DNA of 64,000 nt from an uncultured beta proteobacterium (GTDB taxonomy: Bacteria; Pseudomonadota; Gammaproteobacteria; Burkholderiales; Burkholderiaceae_C), in NCBI GenBank assembly GCA_903909815.1, contig CAIVXG010000148.1:1-64000 (forward strand), written 5' to 3'. Below, in pieces: positions 1 through 6,973 of this stretch. The position numbers and the translations under genes are program-made. Every line of letters starts with the position of its first letter. The first letter of the stretch is position 1. The notes beneath the pieces were generated by a model that saw only the letters and a list, made by a program, of their open reading frames with translations, was not told the DNA's origin and did no database searches.

Positions 1-4
1 CTAA

Positions 5-16
5 GGAAACGCGGAT
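5..16 (+). repeat. Left terminal inverted repeat of the IS5-family element
   Basis: GGAAACGCGGAT pairs with the reverse complement of 1243-1254 (GGAAACGCAGAT), with one mismatch. It lies directly inside the CTAA duplication at 1-4. The transposase gene ends 150 bp further in. Confidence 0.85.
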
Positions 17-168
17 CAAATCACTTTGACCCGCATGATGACGTTGCGCGTATTTTTTTAGTTCGCGCTACGCCAGATTTCGCGATCTCTTTCGCAATCG
101 CAGCCGAATTTTCAATTTCCACGCCTCTTTCGAGGCAACTTTTGGCGCCTTTCGCGCCGACTTGCCCA

Positions 169-1167
169 CTATGGGCGTAGCTCTGCCCTGACCATGTACA
201 GATTACTCAAGGCAAACAGCACATTGAGCTGGGCATCATTCTTGGCCAGACCCTTGTAGCGCGTCTTCTTGTATTTGAAGATGTTCTTGACCACGTGGAA
301 TGGATGCTCCACCCGCGACCTCACCTGGGCTTTGAGTTTCTCGTAGGCTTGCGCCATGCTTTTTTGCCACCCGTCAGCCAGCTTCTCGATAGTCGAGCGG
401 CGTTTGGCTACGTGCCATTGCACTGTCTGCTCGTTGGTGTTCAACGCCTGCTGCACTTCCTCTCGCTTTTCCACCCCCACATAACCCGCATCGGCCCACA
501 CGTCGCTCTCTTGTCCGTGCAGCAACGCCGCAGTCTGGCTGATATCGCTCACGTTGGCCGCCGTCGTCGTCAGCGTGTGCACCAGACCTGAATCCTTGTC
601 CACGCCGATGTGCGCCTTCATTCCGAAGTGCCACTGGTTGCCTTTCTTGGCTTGGTGCATTTCTGGATCGCGCCCGTGTTCCTTGTTCTTGGTCGAACTG
701 GGTGCGGCAATCAACGTGGCATCCACCAGCGTGCCCTTGGTCATCAGTAGCCCACGCTCCATTAGCATGACATTGACTTCGACCAGCATCGCCTTGGTCA
801 AATCATTGGCTTCAAGCAGATGGCGAAACCCCATCAGCGTTGTGGCGTCAGGAACGCTTTGGCGGCTCAGGTCAATGCCCATGAAGTTGCGCAGCGCCTG
901 TGAGTCGTAGATCGCGTCCTCCACCGCCTCATCAGCCAAACCATACCACTGCTGCACAAAGTACATCCGCAGCATGCGCTCCAAACCGATCGGTGGGCGT
1001 CCGCGCTTTCCACTCTTGGGGTAGTGAGGTTCGATGACTTCCGTCAGTCGGGTCCACGGCACCACCTGTTCCATCTTCTCCAAGAACACTTCGCGGCGCG
1101 TGCGCTTCTTCTTCTTCTCGTACTCGGCCTGAGCAAAACTGACCTGGGTCGGCGGCGTTGGATTCAT
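169..1167 (-). CDS. IS5-family DDE transposase
   Basis: The 332-residue protein would cut and join the ends of the surrounding IS. It has the IS5/transposase_11 order: an N-terminal DUF772-like helical region with RGRPPIGLERMLRMYF near residues 55-70, then a DDE catalytic core. The likely acidic triad is Asp149 (VDATLI), Asp226 (ADAGYVG) and Glu287 (RVEHPFH). The length is normal for IS5 and I see no frameshift. A Lys/Arg run near residues 18-25 fits DNA binding. A single uninterrupted frame fits IS5-group members that need no programmed frameshift. Confidence 0.93.
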   Translation of the reverse strand: MNPTPPTQVSFAQAEYEKKKKRTRREVFLEKMEQVVPWTRLTEVIEPHYPKSGKRGRPPIGLERMLRMYFVQQWYGLADEAVEDAIYDSQALRNFMGIDLSRQSVPDATTLMGFRHLLEANDLTKAMLVEVNVMLMERGLLMTKGTLVDATLIAAPSSTKNKEHGRDPEMHQAKKGNQWHFGMKAHIGVDKDSGLVHTLTTTAANVSDISQTAALLHGQESDVWADAGYVGVEKREEVQQALNTNEQTVQWHVAKRRSTIEKLADGWQKSMAQAYEKLKAQVRSRVEHPFHVVKNIFKYKKTRYKGLAKNDAQLNVLFALSNLYMVRAELRP

Positions 1168-1242
1168 GTCGGTTCGGTGTTGTGGTGGCTACCTACCTAC
1201 AACGTTTGGGCCCCCGTGCAGGTTGGCAAAATCATCGAATAA

Positions 1243-1254
1243 ATCTGCGTTTCC
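1243..1254 (-). repeat. Right terminal inverted repeat of the IS5-family element
   Basis: ATCTGCGTTTCC is the inverted partner of 5-16. It is followed directly by the second CTAA copy (1255-1258), which fixes the element boundary. This is the end next to the transposase start. Confidence 0.85.
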
Positions 1255-1532
1255 CTAAGCTGTGCGTTGGCGCCCGAGACCTGCGCCAGCGACTGTGCAA
1301 AGCCGGCTTGCGCCGGATGGAAGTCGTTGCCGTACCAGGCACTGGCTGACGCTGCGGCGTGGATATTGACACTCACACCTTGGCCAAACCCCAACTCGCA
1401 ATGGCACGCCTGCTCAGGTGGCGCCAAACCGGCGTTCAGCAAGGCCAGTCGCGCCTGCAGCGGGTTCAGTTCGCGGTAATAGCCAAAGCTGTAGGGTACG
1501 TCCGTGACGTAGCCCGAGCTTCCGTCACGCAT
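1255..1532 (-). pseudogene. 5' fragment of a class I SAM methyltransferase, cut by the IS
   Basis: The first 90 or so codons of a methyltransferase remain. They include YVTDVPYSFGYYRELNP near the start and a SAM-binding glycine loop CELGFGQGVSVNIHAA. This resembles Burkholderiales class I methyltransferases with a C-terminal regulatory domain, which are several hundred residues long. After the codons for AQL the frame runs into the IS and picks up about 20 foreign residues. The rest of the gene should lie to the left of position 1. The protein is almost certainly inactive. What it methylates is unknown. Confidence 0.75.
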
Positions 1533-1665
1533 GGGTGGAAACGGTGTTGATGCCAGTGGCGGCGCCTTGGCGTCTTGGCCGATGTTGGGGCGGCGGGGTG
1601 GTGGATTGTGCCGCGGCGGCGCAGACAGTCAGCAGGAACACGAGGCACAGTGGGTTCGGCTTCAC
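1525..1665 (-). CDS. Possible 46-residue secreted peptide before the broken methyltransferase
   Basis: A GTG start at 1665 follows AAAGGA with 6 bases between. The predicted peptide begins MKPNPLCLVFLLTVCAAAAQ, a good signal peptide, followed by a Pro/Arg-rich tail. Its TGA overlaps the methyltransferase ATG by 8 bases, which suggests translational coupling. No homologue is known to me. It could instead be a leader peptide, or the mis-framed end of a longer exported protein. The ribosome site and signal peptide are its only support. Confidence 0.35.
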   Translation of the reverse strand: MKPNPLCLVFLLTVCAAAAQSTTPPPQHRPRRQGAATGINTVSTHA

Positions 1666-1863
1666 GCTGAGTCCTTTGTAGGGCATTTGGAAAAGTGTGG
1701 CATGGCGGCGCTGAGTGCACAGCGCCGGGCCGAGGATCGCTCACGAGGGCAACGCCTGTCAAGGCGGCTCCAGGCAATGGGTTGCGACCATCGATTCGCG
1801 CGTCGTCCTTGAAAGCGCCAGCGTCCGCGCCATATAGCTCTTCTGTGCCCATTGGAAGCCCTT

Positions 1864-3051
1864 ATGCTGCTTGCTCCGCTGTTTTTCGTTTCGTTGTTGT
1901 TGCATGGCTGGGTCGGCTGGCGCCTCGCGCCCGGGTTGGCAGCGTTCGCGCCGGCTGTCGCCGTGCTGTGGCTGCTGCTAGGGCTGTCGTCCGTGCTCAT
2001 GCCCATGAGCCTGCTGATCCGACGCAAGGCGCAAGGACCGCTGCAGCAGTTGCTCACCTGGCTGGGTCTGCTGTGCATGGGCTTGTTCTCCACCCTGTTC
2101 GTGCTGACCCTGCTGCGCGACGCGTTGCTGCTGCTGGCGTGGGGCGCGCTGGCGCAAAGCGGGGGGCTGGCATCGCAGGCGCTGGATGCTTTCAGGGTCT
2201 GGAGCGCAGTGGCGGTGCCATCGCTGGCTTTGACCAGCACGGTGTGGGGTTTCTGGAACGCACGGCGCACGGCGCAGGTGGTGCGCGTGGACGTGCCGAT
2301 CGCCGGACTGCCTGCGGTTTTACACGGCTTTACCGTGGCGCAGATCTCGGACATCCATGTGGGGCCGACGATTCGGCACGGCTACCTGCAGCGCATCGTG
2401 GCGCGGGTTAACGCCCTGGGGGCCGACATGGTGGCCATCACCGGAGACCTGGTGGACGGCGGTGTGGCCGATTTGCAGCGCCATGTGGCACCGATAGCCG
2501 GCCTCACCTCAAAGCATGGCACGTTCTTCGTCACCGGCAACCACGAGTATTACAGTGGCGCGCATGCCTGGATTGACGAGCTCAGACGCCTGGGGGTGAA
2601 GGTCTTGATGAACGAGCATGTGGTGTTGCAACACGACAGCGGACACGGGGCCGTGGATGGGAGCGCGCCTCGGGTGCCCGGCGAAATCGTGGTGGCGGGC
2701 GTGGCCGATTACAGCGCCCATCACTTCGACGAAGCGCATCGCAGTGACCCGCAAGCCGCGCTGGCCGGCGCTCCTGCAGCAGCGAGCATGCGGCTGTTGC
2801 TGGCGCATCAGCCGCGCAGCGCTGCGGCGGCGTCGGGTGCGGGGTTTGAGCTGCAGTTGTCGGGCCACACCCACGGCGGCCAGTTCTGGCCCTGGATGCA
2901 TTTCGTGAAGTTTCAGCAGCCGTTCACAGCGGGTTTGCATCGCGTCAAAAACCTCTGGGTCTATACCAATCGGGGCACCGGTTACTGGGGGCCGCCCAAG
3001 CGCTTTGGCGTGCCCTCCGAGATCACGCATCTGCGGTTGATCTCGGCTTGA
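1864..3051 (+). CDS. Membrane-anchored calcineurin-like metallophosphoesterase (YkuE/YaeI type)
   Basis: The N-terminal 130 residues hold about four hydrophobic segments. The C-terminal domain is a two-metal phosphoesterase with every expected motif in order: SDIHVG (about 163), GDLVDG, GNHEYY, a late AHQP, and GHTHGGQ. Relatives include YkuE and E. coli YaeI, which act on lipid A precursors or other membrane phosphate esters; the substrate here is not known. A TTG at 1852 is in frame, but ATG 1864 is preferred because GGAAG sits 5 bases before it. Length (395) is normal. It stands alone, reading away from the broken methyltransferase. Confidence 0.85.
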   Translation: MLLAPLFFVSLLLHGWVGWRLAPGLAAFAPAVAVLWLLLGLSSVLMPMSLLIRRKAQGPLQQLLTWLGLLCMGLFSTLFVLTLLRDALLLLAWGALAQSGGLASQALDAFRVWSAVAVPSLALTSTVWGFWNARRTAQVVRVDVPIAGLPAVLHGFTVAQISDIHVGPTIRHGYLQRIVARVNALGADMVAITGDLVDGGVADLQRHVAPIAGLTSKHGTFFVTGNHEYYSGAHAWIDELRRLGVKVLMNEHVVLQHDSGHGAVDGSAPRVPGEIVVAGVADYSAHHFDEAHRSDPQAALAGAPAAASMRLLLAHQPRSAAAASGAGFELQLSGHTHGGQFWPWMHFVKFQQPFTAGLHRVKNLWVYTNRGTGYWGPPKRFGVPSEITHLRLISA

Positions 3052-3140
3052 CCGGCCACTGCCACAGGCGCTGGTCGCTGTCGCAGCGGCAACGTCGGGT
3101 GGCCGGTGGCGCATGGCAAAAGTTGTACCATGGTTCATAT

Positions 3141-3159
3141 TTTTAACGTGAACGTTTGA
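3141..3159 (+). promoter_or_regulatory. LiuR-like operator candidate (ACGT-N2-ACGT) before the thiolase
   Basis: TTTTAACGTGAACGTTTGA lies 12 bases before the thiolase start. The core ACGT-GA-ACGT has the spacing of the MerR-family LiuR box (TTTACGTTAACGTAAA type) that controls branched-chain amino acid and acyl-CoA catabolism in proteobacteria. The left flank fits better than the right. It lies so close to the AGGGGA ribosome site that binding would block transcription or early elongation. No LiuR gene lies in the window. Confidence 0.3.
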
Positions 3160-3171
3160 AAGGGGAAAACC

Positions 3172-4353
3172 ATGTCTGATTCCATCGTGATCGTCGGTGC
3201 GGCACGCACGCCCATGGGCGGTTTTCAGGGGGACTTTGCGTCGCTGGCGGCGCACGACCTGGGTGGCGCTGCCATCCGCGCGGCGGTGCAGCGCGCTGGC
3301 ATCGCGCCCGAGTTGGTGGAGGAGGTGCTGTTCGGCAACTGCCTGATGGCGGGCCAGGGCCAGGCTCCTGCGCGCCAGGCGGCGTTCAAGGGCGGTTTGC
3401 CCAAGAGTGCAGGCGCCGTCACACTGTCCAAAATGTGCGGCTCGGCCATGCGCGCTGCCATGTTTGGCCACGACATGCTGCTTGCCGGCAGCGCCGAGGT
3501 GCTGGTGGCCGGCGGCATGGAGAGCATGACGAACGCGCCTTACCTGCTGCCCAAGGCGCGTGCCGGTTACCGCATCGGGCACGACCGCATCTTCGATCAC
3601 ATGATGCTTGACGGTCTGGAGGACGCGTACGAAGCGGGCCGTTCCATGGGCACCTTCGGCGAGGAGTGCGCGGCCAAGTATGGCTTCACGCGCGAAGCCC
3701 AGGACAATTTCGCCATCGCCAGCGTGCAGCGGGCGCAGGCCGCGACCCAGTCCGGCGCCTTCGCTGCAGAGATCACGCCGGTCATGGTCAAGGGCCGCGC
3801 AGGCGAGACCCTCATCTCCATCGACGAAGGCCCGGGCAAGGTCAGGCTCGACAAGATCCCTGCGCTCAAGCCCGCCTTCAAGAAGGACGGCAGCATCACG
3901 GCGGCCAGCAGTTCGTCCATCAACGACGGCGCAGCTGCCCTGGTACTGATGAAGGCTTCCACGGCTAGCCGCCTGGGGCTCAATCCACTGGCGCGCATCG
4001 TGTCCCACGCCACGCACGCGCAGGAGCCCAGCTGGTTCACTACCGCACCGGTATTTGCTGCGCAAAAGGTACTGGCCAAATCGGGATGGTCGGTGGCCGA
4101 CGTGGACCTGTGGGAAGTGAATGAAGCCTTCGCCGTGGTGCCGATGGCGCTGATGCACGACCTGCAGGTGAGCCACGACATCGTCAATGTCAACGGTGGC
4201 GCCTGTGCCCTGGGCCACCCCATCGGTGCCAGCGGTGCGCGCATCATGGTGACGCTGATGTACGCACTGAAGGCGCGAGGTCTCAAACGCGGTCTGGCGA
4301 CGCTGTGCATCGGTGGTGGAGAAGCGACTGCGGTGACGCTGGAAATGCTTTGA
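3172..4353 (+). CDS. Acetyl-CoA C-acetyltransferase (thiolase)
   Basis: This protein joins or splits two acyl-CoA units, most likely acetoacetyl-CoA. The 393 residues are the usual length for AtoB/PhaA-type thiolases. The nucleophilic Cys89 is in SKMCGSAM, followed by NEAFA, His349 in CALGHPIGASGAR, and Cys379 in LCIGGG. It starts at ATG 3172 after AGGGGA. It is monocistronic between the phosphoesterase and the converging metW. It is separate from the beta-oxidation operon at 13.6 kb, so it may serve polyhydroxybutyrate, ketone-body or branched-chain metabolism. Confidence 0.9.
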   Translation: MSDSIVIVGAARTPMGGFQGDFASLAAHDLGGAAIRAAVQRAGIAPELVEEVLFGNCLMAGQGQAPARQAAFKGGLPKSAGAVTLSKMCGSAMRAAMFGHDMLLAGSAEVLVAGGMESMTNAPYLLPKARAGYRIGHDRIFDHMMLDGLEDAYEAGRSMGTFGEECAAKYGFTREAQDNFAIASVQRAQAATQSGAFAAEITPVMVKGRAGETLISIDEGPGKVRLDKIPALKPAFKKDGSITAASSSSINDGAAALVLMKASTASRLGLNPLARIVSHATHAQEPSWFTTAPVFAAQKVLAKSGWSVADVDLWEVNEAFAVVPMALMHDLQVSHDIVNVNGGACALGHPIGASGARIMVTLMYALKARGLKRGLATLCIGGGEATAVTLEML

Positions 4354-4402
4354 CGCCAGCCAAGGCCTGGGTGGCTCGGCACTCAGGTCGCGGAGCCCGG
4401 CC

Positions 4403-4987
4403 CTAGTCCCGCTGCAGCTTGAACACCGCCGTGCCGGCGCGGGCGTTGGGCCACAGGCGCACCTCGCGCCCTTCCTGCAGGCCGAAGGCGTCGAGCAAGC
4501 GCAGTTGGTTCTTGGCCGCCAACGCGGCGAAGTCCTTGAAGGTGCCGACCCGGATGTTGGGCGTGTCGTACCACTGATAGGGCAGACGTCGCGTCACCGG
4601 CATGCGCCCGCGCAGCACGCTCAGGCGGTTGGGCCAATGCCCGAAATTCGGGAACGCCACAATGCCGGTGTGGCCCACGCGCACCGTCTCGCGCAGCATC
4701 ACCTCGGCGTTGCGCAGGTGTTGCAGCGTGTCGATCTGCAGCACCACGTCGAAGCTCTGGTCTTCGAATAGATTGAGTCCCTCGTCCAGATTGAGTTGAA
4801 TCACGTTCACGCCGCGCTGCACGCAGGCCTGCACGTTGCCATCGTCAATCTCGACGCCATAGCCGCTGCAGCCGCGCGTGGCCTGCAGGTAGGCCAGCAT
4901 GGCGCCGTCGCCGCAGCCCAGATCCAGCACGCGCGACCCGCTCGGCACCAAACGCGCGATGGATTCGATCGTGGCCAGGTCGCTCAT
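4403..4987 (-). CDS. metW: Methionine biosynthesis protein MetW
   Basis: A 194-residue SAM-methyltransferase-fold protein with the glycine loop VLDLGCGDGAMLAYL near 20-34 and the family signatures FPNFGHWPNRLS and QWYDTPNIR. MetW always accompanies MetX in betaproteobacteria and is needed for its activity in several species; it is thought to be a partner rather than a true methyltransferase. It is the downstream gene of metX. The two starts and stops probably once overlapped as ATGA. They are now 82 bases apart because of the insertion at 5002-5066. Confidence 0.93.
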   Translation of the reverse strand: MSDLATIESIARLVPSGSRVLDLGCGDGAMLAYLQATRGCSGYGVEIDDGNVQACVQRGVNVIQLNLDEGLNLFEDQSFDVVLQIDTLQHLRNAEVMLRETVRVGHTGIVAFPNFGHWPNRLSVLRGRMPVTRRLPYQWYDTPNIRVGTFKDFAALAAKNQLRLLDAFGLQEGREVRLWPNARAGTAVFKLQRD

Positions 4988-5087
4988 GCTTTCACCCCCA
5001 CGCTCTTCGCTGCACGTAATTCGCTGCCCCCCGAGGGGGCCTTCACGCCTTGGGACGGCCCGGCGGCGCTCATGCCTTCACCCCCAC
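4981..5087. repeat. 65-bp repeat insertion with 21-bp duplication at the metX/metW junction
   Basis: The sequence CGCTCATGCTTTCACCCCCAC at 4981-5001 returns at 5067-5087 with one mismatch. Each copy encodes, on the - strand, the end of MetX (VGVKA stop) overlapping ATGA. Between them (5002-5066) is a 65-bp segment with the dyad GCCCCCCGAGGGGGC and a GGGACGGCCCGGCGGCG tail, a sequence type I associate with intergenic repeats of Comamonadaceae. The layout reads as an insertion that duplicated its target, leaving one copy as the metX end and the other as the metW start. Confidence 0.7.
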
Positions 5088-6239
5088 CGCGACGCTCGTC
5101 AGTTCTTTTGCAATGCTCTCGAAATAGGAGCGCATCACGCCCAGGTAGCGGGCGTCTTCCAGCAAAAAGGCGTCGTGCCCGTGGGGCGCGTCGATTTCCG
5201 CGTAGCTCAAGGCGCGGCGGTTGTCCAGCAGCGCCTTGACGATTTCGCGGCTGCGCTGGGGCGAGAAGCGCCAATCGGTGGTGAAGCTCACGAGCAGGAA
5301 CTTGGCCGTGGCGCGTGCGAGTGCCAGGCTCAGATCGCCGCCAAACGCCCGCGCCGGGTCGAAGTAATCCAGAGCGCGGGTGATCAGCAGATAGGTGTTG
5401 GCGTCGAAGTACTCGGCGAACTTGTCGCCCTGGTAGCGCAGATAGCTCTCGATCTGAAACTCGACTTCCTGGGTTGAATACTTGTAGACACCCGAGCCGG
5501 CCGCCCCGACTAGGGTGTCGCGCAGTTGTCGGCCGAATTTTTCGTTCATCACGTCGTCGCTCAGATACGTGATGTGGCCGATCATGCGGGCGATGCGCAG
5601 GCCGCGCTTGGGGGTCACGCCATACTGGTAGAAATGCCCGCCGTGAAAGTCCGGGTCGGTCACGATGGCGCGGCGCGCCACTTCGTTGAAGGCGATGTTC
5701 TCGGCCGTGAGATTGGGCGCACTGGCCACCACCACCGCATGGCGCACGCGGCCCGGATATTGCAGCGTCCAGCCCAGCGCCTGCATCCCGCCCAGGCTGC
5801 CGCCGAGCACCGCTGCCAGGGTCTCGATGCCCAGCGCGTCGAGCAATCGCGCCTGGGCGTCGACCCAGTCTTCCACCGTGACCACAGGGAAGTCTGCACC
5901 ATAGACGCGGCCCGTGTCGGGGTTGATGTGCATGGGGCCGGTGGAACCAAAGCACGAGCCAAGGTTGTTCACGCCAATGACGAAGAACAGATCCGTGTCC
6001 ACAGGCTTGCCGGGGCCGATCATGTTGTCCCACCAGCCCTCGGACTTGTCCTGCCCGAGGTAGACGCCGGCCACATGGTGCGAGGCGTTGAGCGCGTGGC
6101 ACACCAGCACCGCATTGGAGTGGCCGGCGTCGAGCGTTCCATAAGTCTCGAAGCTCAGGTCGTAGCCGCGGATCGAAGCGCCGCTTTGCAGTGGCAAGGC
6201 GGCGGGGAAATGCATCGACTGGGGTGTGGCTATGAGCAT
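5070..6239 (-). CDS. metX: Homoserine O-acyltransferase MetX
   Basis: MetX acylates L-homoserine with acetyl- or succinyl-CoA, the first committed step to methionine. The 389-residue alpha/beta hydrolase has the nucleophile elbow GGSLGGMQ with Ser148, the acid Asp322 in TTDWRFSP, and His355 in [10 protein letters not shown]. Betaproteobacterial members are often succinyl-specific, so the donor cannot be settled here. The start at 6239 ([11 protein letters not shown]) is chosen because the family N-terminus begins there; the open frame runs 270 bases further upstream without homology. A TATACT box lies only 11 bases before it. metW follows. Confidence 0.93.
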   Translation of the reverse strand: MLIATPQSMHFPAALPLQSGASIRGYDLSFETYGTLDAGHSNAVLVCHALNASHHVAGVYLGQDKSEGWWDNMIGPGKPVDTDLFFVIGVNNLGSCFGSTGPMHINPDTGRVYGADFPVVTVEDWVDAQARLLDALGIETLAAVLGGSLGGMQALGWTLQYPGRVRHAVVVASAPNLTAENIAFNEVARRAIVTDPDFHGGHFYQYGVTPKRGLRIARMIGHITYLSDDVMNEKFGRQLRDTLVGAAGSGVYKYSTQEVEFQIESYLRYQGDKFAEYFDANTYLLITRALDYFDPARAFGGDLSLALARATAKFLLVSFTTDWRFSPQRSREIVKALLDNRRALSYAEIDAPHGHDAFLLEDARYLGVMRSYFESIAKELTSVAVGVKA

Positions 6240-6249
6240 GGGCGAATTG

Positions 6250-6285
6250 AGTATATCGGCAGCGCAGCGCGCACTTTCGCGCTGC
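6250..6285 (-). promoter_or_regulatory. Putative metX promoter region with inverted repeat
   Basis: Read on the - strand, TATACT (6255-6250) fits a -10 element and would give a leader of only a few bases before the metX ATG. Just upstream is a perfect 8-bp inverted repeat, GCAGCGCG and CGCGCTGC with a 6-base loop (6264-6285). It covers the -35 to -10 spacer, so it could be an operator; no T run follows, so a terminator is less likely. No good -35 was found. There is no room for a SAM riboswitch between promoter and gene. Confidence 0.35.
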
Positions 6286-6364
6286 ACTCTCAACGCTCCC
6301 GTGGCCTGGCGGGCACGGGCTTGCCCGGCGGCATCAAGAAACCTGCAATGAAGGAAAAAAGGGA

Positions 6365-6559
6365 CTACCGAAGCAGCCGCGCGGGCAGGAACAGGATGGC
6401 CCGAAGCAGGGCAAACACCGCATCGAGCGTGATGCCCACCAGGCGCAGCGGCAACGACAACAGCCATACCAGCGGCCACAGCACGAGCGCCAGCAATGCC
6501 ACAGGCCAGCACAGAACAAACAGCAGGAACCAGCTGACGAGCACGAGCAAGGTCTTCAT
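6365..6559 (-). CDS. Small hydrophobic membrane protein, unknown function
   Basis: The 64 residues are almost entirely hydrophobic, with Leu/Val/Trp-rich stretches that can form two membrane spans and a short Arg-capped tail (LPARLLR). ATG 6559 is preferred over an in-frame TTG at 6565; a weak AAAGA lies before it. It lies upstream of metX on the same strand, with about 125 bases between them. I do not recognise a family. The residue bias makes it a real small gene rather than a chance frame. Confidence 0.6.
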   Translation of the reverse strand: MKTLLVLVSWFLLFVLCWPVALLALVLWPLVWLLSLPLRLVGITLDAVFALLRAILFLPARLLR

Positions 6560-6598
6560 GAACAATCTTTCGGCGGGACTCTACCCGAGGCGCGCATC

Positions 6599-6796
6599 TT
6601 AACCATGGGACTGAATCCGGTCCGCGCCAGCCAGCTTGCCCGTTGGCGTGGCGAGGTCGCTGGTCGCCGCGGCCAATTGCGACTCGCGGCTCATTTGGTC
6701 AAAGCCCTTGAACAACGCGCCCTGGAGTACGCAGGTGATGGCAACCGCGGCCAAAAAGGAAACCAGCCTGGGGGAATTTTGAACTGAGCGTGACAT
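6599..6796 (-). CDS. Small single-span exported or membrane protein, unknown function
   Basis: A 65-residue protein with one hydrophobic segment ([16 protein letters not shown], residues 14-29) after a short basic N-terminus, then a polar tail. The start at 6796 is strongly supported by AGGAG 6 bases upstream. A longer in-frame extension to 6931 has no such site. It may be a signal-anchored envelope protein. It sits between the MATE gene and the other small membrane gene, all on the - strand, but gaps of 177 and 39 bases leave co-transcription open. Confidence 0.6.
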   Translation of the reverse strand: MSRSVQNSPRLVSFLAAVAITCVLQGALFKGFDQMSRESQLAAATSDLATPTGKLAGADRIQSHG

Positions 6797-6973
6797 GGGG
6801 TTCTCCTGAAAACGCGGATCGACGTGATCCGTTGAGGGGAATGTATTGCCGCCCTTCAGTCCTTGCACGCGTCTTGCGACGGATTGCCAATTGGCGCGAG
6901 GAACTGCGCCCTGGTCTGACGGATGCCGCACACAAATGCTGGGATGCGACCCCCAGCGCGTTCGCCACGCTAC

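Larger units (their letters stand above)
5..1254. mobile_element. IS5-family insertion sequence, complete, 1250 bp
   Basis: The element has one transposase gene on the - strand and 12-bp terminal inverted repeats starting GGAAACGC at both ends (11 of 12 bases match). The 4-bp sequence CTAA is found directly outside each end (1-4 and 1255-1258). It fits the YTAR target duplication of the IS5 group, so this looks like a simple transposition. Both ends and the transposase frame are intact, so the copy may be active. It interrupts a methyltransferase gene read on the - strand. The far part of that gene lies before the window. Confidence 0.9.

Noticed and set aside
1852-1863. TTG start for the metallophosphoesterase
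   Set aside because: The TTG has no ribosome site of its own, and its own bases supply the GGAAG site for ATG 1864.
3051-3107. 9-bp inverted repeat (ACCGGCCAC / GTGGCCGGT) after the phosphoesterase gene
   Set aside because: The 39-base loop and missing T run make it a weak terminator candidate.
6240-6364. SAM riboswitch before metX
   Set aside because: The likely -10 lies 11 bases from the start codon, so no transcribed leader exists. The inverted repeat there is too short and simple for a SAM-I or SAM-II fold.
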